The notes beneath the pieces were generated by a model. It made no database searches and was not told the DNA's origin. It saw only the letters and a list, made by a program, of their open reading frames with translations. Both the position numbers and the translations under genes were made by a program. DNA of 64,000 nt from an uncultured Pluralibacter sp. (GTDB taxonomy: Bacteria; Pseudomonadota; Gammaproteobacteria; Enterobacterales; Enterobacteriaceae). Below are positions 1 through 8,386 of this stretch, one piece after another. Within the stretch, counting starts at the first letter, position 1. The number at the start of each line of letters is the position of its first letter. Location of the stretch: positions 245,312 through 309,311 of the forward strand of contig NZ_CAJYMB010000150.1 of NCBI RefSeq assembly GCF_913775985.1, in the 5' to 3' direction.

Positions 1-414
1 GGCGAGCCGGATCTGCTGCTGCTCTCCTATCACGGTATCCCCCAGCGCTACGCCAGCCAGGGCGACGACTACCCGCAGCGCTGCCGCAAAACCACCCGTG
101 AGCTGGTATCGGCGCTGGGCATCGCGCCAGAAAAAGTGATGATGACCTTCCAGTCCCGCTTTGGCCGCGAACCCTGGCTGACGCCGTACACCGACGAAAC
201 GCTCAAAATGCTCGGGGAGAAGGGCGTTAAGCACGTGCAGGTGATGTGCCCTGGTTTTGCCGCCGACTGCCTTGAAACCTTAGAAGAGGTGGCGGTGCAG
301 AACCGCGAGTTCTTCCTCGAGGCCGGCGGTGAAAAATATGAGTATATTCCGGCGCTGAACGCCTCGGCGGAACACATCGAGATGATGGTTAACCTCACCG
401 CGCCGTACCGCTGA
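1..414 (+). CDS. hemH: Ferrochelatase, C-terminal part (cut by window edge)
   Basis: The reading frame is open from base 1 and ends at the TGA at 412-414, giving the last 137 residues of ferrochelatase, which inserts Fe2+ into protoporphyrin IX in the last step of heme synthesis. Visible family features are the [13 protein letters not shown] stretch at the start, [16 protein letters not shown], and the [14 protein letters not shown] segment, which in the family carries the conserved acidic residues near the active site. The N-terminal half lies outside the window. E. coli has the esterase gene aes between hemH and gsk; here gsk follows directly. Confidence 0.96.
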   Translation, partial: GEPDLLLLSYHGIPQRYASQGDDYPQRCRKTTRELVSALGIAPEKVMMTFQSRFGREPWLTPYTDETLKMLGEKGVKHVQVMCPGFAADCLETLEEVAVQNREFFLEAGGEKYEYIPALNASAEHIEMMVNLTAPYR

Positions 415-430
415 TTGCCGTCGGGAAGCG

Positions 431-456
431 GGCGGGAGTGTGTTACTATTCCCGCC
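431..456 (+). terminator. Hairpin between hemH and gsk
   Basis: Perfect 7-bp arms GGCGGGA (431-437) and TCCCGCC (450-456) with a 12-nt loop, followed by a short T-rich stretch. It begins 17 bases after the hemH stop and ends 26 bases before gsk, so it could end hemH transcription or sit in the gsk leader. No long T-run is present. Confidence 0.4.
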
Positions 457-482
457 TGTTTACCGCAAACTGGCCGTACAGC

Positions 483-1784
483 ATGAAATTCCCCGGCAAG
501 CGCAAATTCAAACATTACTTCCCCACCGACGCCCGCGATCCGCTCCTCAGCCCCCGGGCCGAGCGTGAAGCCAGCGCATCGTGGATTGTCGGTATCGATC
601 AGACGCTGGTCGATATAGAAGCCCGCGTCGATGATGCCTTCATCGCCCGCTACGGGCTGAGCGTTGGCCACTCGCTGGTGATTGACGATGATGTTGCCGA
701 GGCGCTGTATCAGGCGCTGGTGCGCGACAATCTCATAACCCACCAGTTCGCCGGCGGCAGCATCGGCAATACCCTGCACAACTACTCTACGCTCGCCGAC
801 GATCGCTCGGTGCTGCTCGGGGTCATGTGCCGTAACATTGAGATAGGCGGCTACGCCTACCGCTACCTGTGCAACACCTCCAGCCGGACCGATCTTAACT
901 ATCTTCAGGGCGTCGACGGCGCCATTGGCCGCTGCTTCACGCTGATAGGCGACAGCGGCGAGCGGACTTTCGCCATCAGCCCCGGCCAGATGAACCAGCT
1001 GCGGGTTGAGAGCATCCCCGAGGCGGTGATTGCCGGCGCCTCGGCGCTGGTGCTGACCGCCTATCTGCTGCGCGGCAAGCCGGGAGAGCCGATGCGCGAC
1101 GCCGCGCTGCGGGCGGTGGAGTACGCTAAAAAGTACGATGTGCCGGTGGTGCTGACGCTGGGCACCACCTTTGTTATCGCCGACAACCCGGCGTGGTGGC
1201 AGGCGTTCATTAAAGAAAACGTATCGATTCTGGCGATGAACGAAGAAGAGGCGCAGGCGCTGACCGGAATTGCCGATCCGCTGCTGGCCGCCGACCGCGC
1301 ACTGGAATGGACCGATCTGGTGCTGTGCACCGCCGGACCGGCCGGGCTGTACATGGCGGGCTTTACCGAAGAAAGCGAAAAGCGCGAAACCGGGCATCCG
1401 CTGCTGCCGGGCGCCATTGCGGAGTTTAACCAGTTCGAGTTCAGCCGGGCGATGCGCCGCCGGGACTGCCGGCAGCCGCGGCGCATTTACTCCCATATTG
1501 CGCCCTACATGGGCGGGCCGGAGAAGATCATGAATACCAACGGCGCGGGCGACGCCGCGCTGGCGGCGCTGCTGCACGATATTGCCGCCAACAACTATCA
1601 CCGCGGGACAGTACCGAATTCCGGCAAACATACCCTGCGCTGGCTGACCTACTCCTCGCTGTCGCAGGTGTGTAAATACGCGAACCGGGTAAGCTATCAG
1701 GTGCTGAATCAGCACTCTCCGCGGCTCACCCGCGGGCTGCCGGAGCGTGAGGACAGTCTCGAAGAGGCATACTGGGAGCGGTAA
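483..1784 (+). CDS. gsk: Inosine-guanosine kinase
   Basis: Cytoplasmic PfkB-family kinase that phosphorylates inosine and guanosine in purine salvage; 433 residues against 434 in E. coli and highly similar throughout. The PfkB signature is visible near the C-terminus as NTNGAGDAALAALLHDI, with the catalytic Asp in GAGD. N-terminal MKFPGKRKFKHYFP matches the E. coli start, so the ATG at 483 is preferred over an upstream in-frame ATG at 438. It ends just before a bidirectional terminator shared with convergent ybaL. Confidence 0.96.
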   Translation: MKFPGKRKFKHYFPTDARDPLLSPRAEREASASWIVGIDQTLVDIEARVDDAFIARYGLSVGHSLVIDDDVAEALYQALVRDNLITHQFAGGSIGNTLHNYSTLADDRSVLLGVMCRNIEIGGYAYRYLCNTSSRTDLNYLQGVDGAIGRCFTLIGDSGERTFAISPGQMNQLRVESIPEAVIAGASALVLTAYLLRGKPGEPMRDAALRAVEYAKKYDVPVVLTLGTTFVIADNPAWWQAFIKENVSILAMNEEEAQALTGIADPLLAADRALEWTDLVLCTAGPAGLYMAGFTEESEKRETGHPLLPGAIAEFNQFEFSRAMRRRDCRQPRRIYSHIAPYMGGPEKIMNTNGAGDAALAALLHDIAANNYHRGTVPNSGKHTLRWLTYSSLSQVCKYANRVSYQVLNQHSPRLTRGLPEREDSLEEAYWER

Positions 1785-1810
1785 GGGCCGAGCGCTGACC
1801 GCAGAAAGAG

Positions 1811-1835
1811 AAAAGGGCCCGGTGGGCCCTTTTTT
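1811..1835. terminator. Bidirectional terminator between gsk and ybaL
   Basis: Perfect 10-bp inverted repeat AAAAGGGCCC (1811-1820) / GGGCCCTTTT (1824-1833) with a 3-nt loop, flanked by an A-run on the left and a T-run on the right. It lies between the convergent gsk and ybaL stop codons and can serve both. Confidence 0.85.
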
Positions 1836-1838
1836 GCG

Positions 1839-3515
1839 TTAAATACTCGCCGGTTCTGGCGATACCGGCCGGGTGAGCAGTTCCATCATGGTGTTGGCGA
1901 TTTCCCGCTCGCCCATCACCACCTCGTTGGCCCCGCGCTCGGTGATGTAATCCACCTCATCATCGTAGTGGGCGCGGGCAATGATCTCGATTGTCGGATT
2001 TTTGTCGCGGGCGGCGGCGACAATTTCTCCGGCCTCGTAGCCGTTGGGAATGGTCAGCAGCAGCCAGCGGGCGCAGTCGAGATGCGCGAGATTCATCACC
2101 TCTTCGCTGGCGGCATTGCCCAGCACCGCGCGAACGCCGCGCGCGCGCAGCTCGTCAACGCGGGTGCGGGAGGTTTCAATCACCACCACCGGAATATTTT
2201 GCGCAATCAGCTTTTCCCCCAGCAGGCTACCGACCCGGCCGAAGCCCACCAGCAGAATGTGGTCGCAGATATCTACCGGGATCTGCTTCTCTTCTTCGAT
2301 GGCTTCTTCCAGGGTCTGCTCGTCCAGCGTTTCCGTTTTCTCAAGATATTTCTCCAGCAGCGCAAACAGGATTGGATTGAGCATGATGGAGAGGATTGCC
2401 CCGGCCAGCACCAGGTTCTGACCGGCGTGCGGCAGCAGATCCAGCGCCATCCCCAGCCCCGCCAGAATAAAGGCGAATTCGCCAATCTGCGCCAGGCTGG
2501 CGGCGATAGTGAGGGCGGTGCGCTGGGAGTGGCCAAACAGGCGCACCAGCATGAACGCCGCCGCGGATTTACCGAAGATAATAATCGCCAGCACGCCAAT
2601 CACCGCCAGCGGCTGCTGTACCAGCACCATCGGATCGAACAGCATGCCCACCGAAACGAAGAACAGTACCGCAAACGCGTCGCGCAGCGGCAGGGTATCG
2701 TGCGCGGCCCGGTGGCTCAGTTCCGATTCGTTAAGCACCATCCCGGCGAAGAAGGCGCCGAGCGCAAAAGAGACGTCAAACAGTTCAACCGCGCCGAAGG
2801 CGATACCGAGCGCCAGGGCCAGCACTGCCAGCGTGAACAGCTCACGGGAACCGGTGGCGGCGCTGCGCGCCAGGATCCACGGCACCAGCCGGCGGCCTAC
2901 CAGCATCATAATGGCGATAAAGGCCACCACTTTACCGATGGTCAGCCCCAAATCGAGCGTTAGCGTGGCAAATCCCACGTAGCCCTTTTCCAGCATTCCG
3001 GCGACGGCGGGCAGCAGAACCAGCGTCAGCACCATCACCAGATCTTCAACGATAAGCCAGCCGATGGCGATCTGCCCGCGCTGGGTATCAATCAGCTGGC
3101 GTTCCTCCAGCGCGCGCAGCAGCACCACGGTGCTGGCGGTGGAGAGGCACAGACCAAACACGATGCCGGTCATCAGCGACCAGCCAAGCAGGGCGGCAAG
3201 CCCCATTCCGAGCAGCGTCGCAACCGCTATCTGGGCGATGGCACCGGGAATCGCGATAGCTTTTACCGCCATCAAATCTTTCAGGGAGAAGTGCAGCCCA
3301 ACGCCAAACATCAGCAAAATAACGCCCAGCTCGGCCAGCTCCGGTGCCAACTGAGTGTCGGCAACAAAGCCCGGCGTAAAGGGGCCGGCCAGCACGCCCG
3401 CCAGCAGATAGCCGACCAGCGGCGAAATACGCAGTTTGTTGGCAATCATGCCGAGGATAAAGGCCAGTACGAGGCCACCTACAATGGTGGTGATTAGCGG
3501 TGTCGCGTGGTGCAT
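1839..3515 (-). CDS. ybaL: CPA2-family cation/proton antiporter YbaL
   Basis: Inner-membrane protein of the KefB/KefC-like CPA2 family: an N-terminal Na+/H+-exchanger domain of about 12 hydrophobic segments (residues 1-390), then a cytoplasmic RCK/TrkA-N NAD-binding domain with a Rossmann motif (LLVGFGRVGSLLG near residue 405). Length 558 matches E. coli. The start is set at 3515 (MHHATPLIT), preceded by AAAAGGAGA; an upstream in-frame ATG at 3563 lacks support. Substrate is unproven in E. coli; glutathione-regulated K+/H+ antiport is inferred from the family. Confidence 0.93.
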   Translation of the reverse strand: MHHATPLITTIVGGLVLAFILGMIANKLRISPLVGYLLAGVLAGPFTPGFVADTQLAPELAELGVILLMFGVGLHFSLKDLMAVKAIAIPGAIAQIAVATLLGMGLAALLGWSLMTGIVFGLCLSTASTVVLLRALEERQLIDTQRGQIAIGWLIVEDLVMVLTLVLLPAVAGMLEKGYVGFATLTLDLGLTIGKVVAFIAIMMLVGRRLVPWILARSAATGSRELFTLAVLALALGIAFGAVELFDVSFALGAFFAGMVLNESELSHRAAHDTLPLRDAFAVLFFVSVGMLFDPMVLVQQPLAVIGVLAIIIFGKSAAAFMLVRLFGHSQRTALTIAASLAQIGEFAFILAGLGMALDLLPHAGQNLVLAGAILSIMLNPILFALLEKYLEKTETLDEQTLEEAIEEEKQIPVDICDHILLVGFGRVGSLLGEKLIAQNIPVVVIETSRTRVDELRARGVRAVLGNAASEEVMNLAHLDCARWLLLTIPNGYEAGEIVAAARDKNPTIEIIARAHYDDEVDYITERGANEVVMGEREIANTMMELLTRPVSPEPASI

Positions 3516-3754
3516 TCCGTCTCCTTTTGCGTTGGCAGCGGTCCATCCCTGCCGGGAAGTCAAAAAATCCTGGTAACAGTTTATGACAAATTTAACTCTT
3601 TTTTTATGAACATTCGTTGAATTACGTTAAAAAAATGAATTTATCGCAAAAGAGGATGCCAGGGAGGGATAAACAGAGGTAATGCAGAGGATTGTAGCTA
3701 AAACAAAGGGCTTACGGCCGCCATTTTCTCATTCTGGCGACCGTAAAAATAGCG

Positions 3755-4969
3755 CTAGTGGCGATTATCAGGAAGGAATATTGTCAACATGCCCAGCAGA
3801 GGCAGAAAGGCACAGATTTTATAGACATATTCAATACCCGAATGATCGGCAACAACCCCCAGCACTGCGGCACCCAAGCCTCCCATACCGAAGGCAAAGC
3901 CGAAGAACAGTCCCGAAACCATCCCAATGCGGCCCGGCAGCAGCTCCTGAGCATAGACAAGAATAGCTGAAAATGCCGAGGCCAGGATAAAACCAATAAT
4001 CACCGTTAAAATGCCGGTCCATTCGAGAGTTGCATAGGGTAAAAACAGGGTAAAAGGCGCGACGCCGAGGATAGAGCCCCAAATCACGTATTTACGCCCA
4101 ATTTTATCGCCTACCGGCCCGCCAATCACGGTACCGGCCGCCACGGCAAACAGAAACGCAAACAGGTGGAACTGGGCGTTTTGCACCGACAGGCCAAACT
4201 TATGCATCAAATAAAAGGTGTAGTAGCTGCTGATGCTCGCCATATAGAAGTATTTAGAGAAAATCAGCACCAGCAGGATGCTTACCGCCAGAATCACTTT
4301 ATTGCGCGGCAGCGGGCTAACGGTCGAACCGGCAGGCTTTCCTTTATTGATCCGGTGCTGGGCAGCGTACCAGCGGCTGACCTGCGCGAGCACCACGATA
4401 GCCAGCAGCGCAGCGAGAACGAACCAGGCCACGTTACCTTTACCGTAAGGCGCAATAATGATTGCGGCCAGCAGCGGCCCCAGCGAGCTGCCAAAGTTGC
4501 CGCCCACCTGGAACAGCGACTGGGCCAGCCCGTGCCGCCCGCCGGAGGCCATGCGCGCCACGCGGGACGATTCGGGATGGAATACCGAGGAGCCAGTACC
4601 CACCAGCCCTGCCGCCAGCACCACCGCGCCAAAGCTGCCCGCCATCGCCAGCAGCACCAGGCCGCTCAGGGTAAAGCACATGCCGATGGGCAGCGACCAC
4701 GGCATCGGATATTTATCCGTCCAGTAGCCGACCACCGGCTGCAGCAGCGACGATGTCAGCTGAAAGGTGAGGGTGATCATCCCAATCTGCACGAACGTCA
4801 GGGAAAACTCCGACTGTAGCAGAGGGTACAAAGCCAGAATCAACGACTGGATCATATCGTTGAGCAGGTGAGAGAGGCTGATTGCGCCTAAAATACCGAA
4901 CGACGTGCGGCCCTTCTGCTGCGGTGCAGGTTTACCGGGCAGGGCCGGGCTGGTTTCACTGATTGCCAT
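3755..4969 (-). CDS. fsr: Fosmidomycin efflux MFS transporter
   Basis: A 404-residue major facilitator protein with 12 hydrophobic segments, nearly identical in order and length to E. coli Fsr, whose overexpression gives fosmidomycin resistance. The central loop (GKPAGSTVSPLPRNK) joins the two six-helix halves, and GDKIGRKYVIWGS is the MFS loop motif of the second half. The C-terminus ends at DNRH, two residues shorter than in E. coli. It is divergent from ushA. Confidence 0.93.
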   Translation of the reverse strand: MAISETSPALPGKPAPQQKGRTSFGILGAISLSHLLNDMIQSLILALYPLLQSEFSLTFVQIGMITLTFQLTSSLLQPVVGYWTDKYPMPWSLPIGMCFTLSGLVLLAMAGSFGAVVLAAGLVGTGSSVFHPESSRVARMASGGRHGLAQSLFQVGGNFGSSLGPLLAAIIIAPYGKGNVAWFVLAALLAIVVLAQVSRWYAAQHRINKGKPAGSTVSPLPRNKVILAVSILLVLIFSKYFYMASISSYYTFYLMHKFGLSVQNAQFHLFAFLFAVAAGTVIGGPVGDKIGRKYVIWGSILGVAPFTLFLPYATLEWTGILTVIIGFILASAFSAILVYAQELLPGRIGMVSGLFFGFAFGMGGLGAAVLGVVADHSGIEYVYKICAFLPLLGMLTIFLPDNRH

Positions 4970-5140
4970 AGAATTTACTCACAGTTATTTTGCGATGTTA
5001 GCGTTGTTGTGGGGCTAATAGTTATCTGGCTAAGATAGCGAGCTATATCTTTTTAAGAAAGTCTTAGCGCGGAAAACATTTTGTCTAAGCTTGTTACTTA
5101 CTGTAAGTTCGGCGCTTGTGACTGTATCAGGGAGAGTATT

Positions 5141-6793
5141 ATGGAGTTGTTTAAACGCGCTGCGGCGCTGGCGATGCTGACCGCGTGCTCGCTTCTCAGC
5201 CTGCAGGCGCAGGCGTACGAACAGGATAAAACCTACAAAATCACCATCCTGCATACTAACGATCACCACGGCCACTTCTGGCGCAGCGAATACGGCGAAT
5301 ATGGCCTGGCCGCGCAGAAAACGCTGGTGGATAAAATTCGCAAAGAGGTCGCGGCCGAAGGGGGCAGCGTACTGCTGCTCTCCGGCGGCGATATCAACAC
5401 CGGCGTGCCGGAATCCGACTTACAGGATGCCGAGCCCGACTTTCGCGGCATGAATCTGGTGGGCTATGACGCAATGGCGGTGGGCAATCACGAGTTCGAT
5501 AACCCGCTGAGCGTCCTGCGCCAGCAGGAGAAGTGGGCCAAATTCCCCTTCCTTTCCGCCAACATCTACCAAAAAAGCACCGGCGAGCGCCTGTTTAAAC
5601 CCTGGGCGCTGTTTAACCGCGGCGGCCTGAAAATTGCAGTGATTGGCCTGACCACCGACGACACCGCCAAACTCGGCAATCCGGAGTTTTTTACCGACAT
5701 TCAGTTTCATAATCCGGCTGAAGAAGCGAAGCTGGTTATTCAGGAGCTTCAACAGAACGAGAAGCCTGACGTGATCCTGGCCGCCACCCACATGGGCCAC
5801 TACGATAACGGCAACCACGGATCTAACGCGCCGGGCGATGTTGAAATGGCCCGCAGCCTGCCCGCCGGCGCGCTGGCGATGATTATCGGCGGCCACTCGC
5901 AGGATCCGGTCTGCATGGCGTCGGAAAATAAGAAGCAGGTCGACTACGTGCCGGGCACTCCCTGCGCGCCGGATCGCCAGAACGGTATCTGGATCGTGCA
6001 GGCCCACGAGTGGGGCAAGTACGTGGGCCGCGCCGACTTTGAATTCCGCAACGGCGAGATGAAGCTGGTGCACTATCAGCTGATCCCGATAAACCTGAAG
6101 AAAAAAATCACCTGGGATAACGGCAAAAGCGAGCGGGTGCTGTATACCCCGCAGATCCCCGAAAATCCGCAGATGATCTCCCTGCTGTCGCCGTTCCAGA
6201 ACAAGGGACGCGCCCAGCTCGGCGTGAAGATTGGTGAGGTCAACGGTCGGCTGGAAGGGGACCGCAGCAAGGTGCGCTTTGTGCAAACGAATATGGGCCG
6301 TCTGCTGCTTGACGCGCAAATGGAACGCACCAGCGCGGACTTTGCGGTGATGAGCGGCGGCGGCATTCGCGACTCCATTGACGCCGGCAACATCACCTAT
6401 AAAGACGTGCTGAAAGTGCAGCCGTTTGGCAACGTGGTGGTGTATGCAGAGATGACCGGCAAAGAGGCGACGGAGTATCTTACTGCCGTTGCCCGAATGC
6501 AGCCGGACTCGGGCGCCTATCCGCAATTTGCCAACGTCAGCTTCGTGGCTAAAAATGGCCAGCTGAGCGAGCTGAAAATCAAAGGCGAGCCGGTGGATAT
6601 GAATAAAACTTACCGCATGGCAACCCTGAACTTCAACGCCAGCGGCGGCGACGGCTATCCCCGCATTGATGCTCGTCCGGGCTATGTCAACACCGGCTTT
6701 ATCGACGCGGAAGTGCTCAAGCAATATATCCAGCAGCATTCACCGCTGGACGTAAACGTGTTCGAGCCGAAAGGGGAAGTGAGCTGGCAGTAA
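5141..6793 (+). CDS. ushA: Periplasmic UDP-sugar hydrolase / 5'-nucleotidase
   Basis: Metallophosphoesterase that hydrolyses UDP-sugars and 5'-nucleotides in the periplasm for nucleoside scavenging; 550 residues as in E. coli. A Sec signal peptide covers about residues 1-25 (MELFKRAAALAM...LQAQA). Dimetal ligands are visible in HTNDHHGH (residues 38-45, Asp41 and His43), GGDINTG, GNHEFD, THMGHYD and GGHSQD; the C-terminal nucleotide-binding domain has NFNASGGDGYP. The ATG at 5141 is chosen because the signal peptide begins there; an in-frame ATG at 5081 would bury it. Confidence 0.96.
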   Translation: MELFKRAAALAMLTACSLLSLQAQAYEQDKTYKITILHTNDHHGHFWRSEYGEYGLAAQKTLVDKIRKEVAAEGGSVLLLSGGDINTGVPESDLQDAEPDFRGMNLVGYDAMAVGNHEFDNPLSVLRQQEKWAKFPFLSANIYQKSTGERLFKPWALFNRGGLKIAVIGLTTDDTAKLGNPEFFTDIQFHNPAEEAKLVIQELQQNEKPDVILAATHMGHYDNGNHGSNAPGDVEMARSLPAGALAMIIGGHSQDPVCMASENKKQVDYVPGTPCAPDRQNGIWIVQAHEWGKYVGRADFEFRNGEMKLVHYQLIPINLKKKITWDNGKSERVLYTPQIPENPQMISLLSPFQNKGRAQLGVKIGEVNGRLEGDRSKVRFVQTNMGRLLLDAQMERTSADFAVMSGGGIRDSIDAGNITYKDVLKVQPFGNVVVYAEMTGKEATEYLTAVARMQPDSGAYPQFANVSFVAKNGQLSELKIKGEPVDMNKTYRMATLNFNASGGDGYPRIDARPGYVNTGFIDAEVLKQYIQQHSPLDVNVFEPKGEVSWQ

Positions 6794-6806
6794 TTTTCTG
6801 AGGCCT

Positions 6807-6837
6807 GCGCATCCTCTGCTGCCGACAGGGGATGCGC
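6807..6837. terminator. Hairpin between ushA and ybaK
   Basis: Arms GCGCATCC (6807-6814) and GGATGCGC (6830-6837) lie between the convergent ushA and ybaK stops. There is no clear T-run, so efficiency is uncertain. Confidence 0.5.
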
Positions 6838-6843
6838 GTCATT

Positions 6844-7323
6844 TCAGTCCCGCCGGGCGATATCAGCAAAGCGGGCATCCAGTAGCTTCACCAGATCCCC
6901 CGCCGCCAGCTCAATATCCAGCCCGCGCTTGCCGCCCGACACGTAAATCGTGCTGAACGCCTGCGCCGGTGCGTCAACGATGGTCGGCAGACGCTTTTTT
7001 TGCCCCAGCGGGCTGATGCCGCCTACCAGATAGCCGGTGGTGCGCTGGGCCACCAGCGGATCGGCCATATCCACTTTTTTGGCGCCCAGCGCTTTTGCCA
7101 CTTTCTTTAAATCAAGCTGGGTTGCGACCGGCGTTACCGCTACCGCAAGGTGTTTCATATCGCCGTTGACGGCCACCAGCAGCGTTTTATAAACCCGGTC
7201 GGCGTCGAGGCCGAGCTTGCGCACCACTTCATCACCGAAGTTGGTCTCGTTCGGATCGTGATCGTAGGCGTGGATCTGGAAGGGGATTTTGTTTTTTTCG
7301 AGGAGTTTTACTGCGGGAGTCAT
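6844..7323 (-). CDS. ybaK: Cys-tRNA(Pro) deacylase
   Basis: Trans-editing enzyme of the YbaK/ProX family that hydrolyses Cys-tRNA(Pro) mischarged by ProRS. The 159-residue product matches E. coli in length; the conserved core has [18 protein letters not shown], and the loop [11 protein letters not shown] (in E. coli the Lys46 and GXXXP-loop residues act in catalysis). The start at 7323 ([15 protein letters not shown]) matches E. coli; the upstream extension to 7404 does not look coding. Confidence 0.94.
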   Translation of the reverse strand: MTPAVKLLEKNKIPFQIHAYDHDPNETNFGDEVVRKLGLDADRVYKTLLVAVNGDMKHLAVAVTPVATQLDLKKVAKALGAKKVDMADPLVAQRTTGYLVGGISPLGQKKRLPTIVDAPAQAFSTIYVSGGKRGLDIELAAGDLVKLLDARFADIARRD

Positions 7324-7409
7324 GGCGATCCTTATTACCAGTGAAGCAAAGTAAGTTAAGAATACTCTTGATAGCTGTCGAAAAAATAGCACTTCCGCGC
7401 GCAATTATG

Positions 7410-7439
7410 TTGGCAGAAACGCTAACTTTAAGAGACAAT
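7410..7439 (+). promoter_or_regulatory. Promoter of the ChiX sRNA
   Basis: A -35-like TTGGCA (7410-7415), 18-bp spacer and -10-like GACAAT (7434-7439) place the transcription start near 7446, which agrees with the expected 5' end of ChiX by comparison with E. coli. Confidence 0.55.
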
Positions 7440-7445
7440 CGGGAG

Positions 7446-7525
7446 ATCCCCGGCGCAAGCCGCGGAATAATAATAACGATGAAATTCCTCTTTGACGGGC
7501 CAATAGCGATATTGGCCATTTTTTT
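7446..7525 (+). ncRNA. chiX: ChiX (MicM/SroB) Hfq-dependent small RNA
   Basis: In E. coli the sRNA ChiX lies between ybaK and ybaP on the opposite strand, as here. The 3' half is essentially identical to the E. coli RNA: GAAATTCCTCTTTGACGGG, then the terminator stem GGCCAATA/TATTGGCC (7498-7517) and seven T's (7519-7525). The seed-like AATAATAATAA tract (7466-7476) that pairs with the chiP leader is kept. The 5' hairpin differs in sequence but is rebuilt (CCGGC/GCCGCGG). ChiX silences chitoporin and other mRNAs. The 5' end is inferred from the promoter and E. coli length (84 nt against about 80 here). Confidence 0.88.
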
Positions 7526-8315
7526 ATTTCAGCATTGACGGCAGATTCCCTTCCCCATACAGATGCAGTGCGCCCACCGCGACCACATAGCGCCCCGGCG
7601 GCAGCTGGTGCAGCCTGTCGCGCCAGGCCAGATTGCGCTTTTGCATCAGCACATCGTACAGCGACTGGCTAAAGGTGTTTGGCAGCGACGGGGTTTCACC
7701 CGGCGGCTGCGAAATCCACCAGCCGATCATTACCTGCAGCAGCCTGGCATTGGTGCGCCAGTGGGTCAGCGTATCGTTCAGCAGATCCGCGCCGCCGTCG
7801 GTGAGGTTGCGCAGCAGCGCTATCTGGCTCTCCGCGCCCTCCAGCTCGATCACCGGCTTTGACAGATCGCGGGCAAGGTGCAGCAGCTGGTAATCAATCC
7901 CGTAATCCGGGCGCAGGCCCAGCTTTTGCGCGTGGGTGGCCTGCAGCACCATCGCTACCTGCCACAGCGGCTGGCTGCAAAACATCGCCATCGACAGCCC
8001 CAGCTCGGCGGCACGCTGTTCCAGCTGCTGATAGCGCGCCTCGCTGAGGCGATCCTCCAGCGGCGGGCAGACGGGAATATCGTTGAAGGGGGTTTCGCTG
8101 CCGCTGATATCGGCTTCCACAATCAGGGCGTCCGCCTGCTCAAGCTTGCTGATCAGGCCCGGGGGCAGGGGAGACATATCCGGGGTGCCCATATGAATGC
8201 TGCCCACCAGATGCAAATGCTGACCGCCGGCGAGGGAGATATCCAGTCCTGGCCAGCGGTAGCGGTGAGGCAGCAGAGCGCGAATCGATGATTTTAGTTG
8301 TTGAAACAGCCCCAT
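7524..8315 (-). CDS. ybaP: TraB/GumN-family protein YbaP
   Basis: A 263-residue protein of the TraB/GumN family, homologous to E. coli YbaP (264 residues). Family landmarks are HLVGSIHMGTPDM near residue 35, ADALIVEAD, and the C-terminal VAVGALHLYGEGNLP. These His/Glu motifs resemble those of the Tiki metalloprotease fold, but no substrate is known in enterobacteria. No signal peptide is evident. Its TAA stop overlaps the T-run of the ChiX terminator on the other strand. Confidence 0.88.
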   Translation of the reverse strand: MGLFQQLKSSIRALLPHRYRWPGLDISLAGGQHLHLVGSIHMGTPDMSPLPPGLISKLEQADALIVEADISGSETPFNDIPVCPPLEDRLSEARYQQLEQRAAELGLSMAMFCSQPLWQVAMVLQATHAQKLGLRPDYGIDYQLLHLARDLSKPVIELEGAESQIALLRNLTDGGADLLNDTLTHWRTNARLLQVMIGWWISQPPGETPSLPNTFSQSLYDVLMQKRNLAWRDRLHQLPPGRYVVAVGALHLYGEGNLPSMLK

Positions 8316-8386
8316 ACGCGCTCCTGAAAGTAAAACGCCATGCTAGCGCGTTGGGGGCAGGGGCTCAACTGAATCTCAAGCAGGAC

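Noticed and set aside
69..1715. Long open frame on the minus strand opposite hemH-gsk
   Set aside because: It is antisense to two well-conserved genes, has no domain features, and is a product of high-GC codon usage.
5420..6739. Long minus-strand frame opposite ushA
   Set aside because: Antisense to a full-length conserved gene; no known fold.
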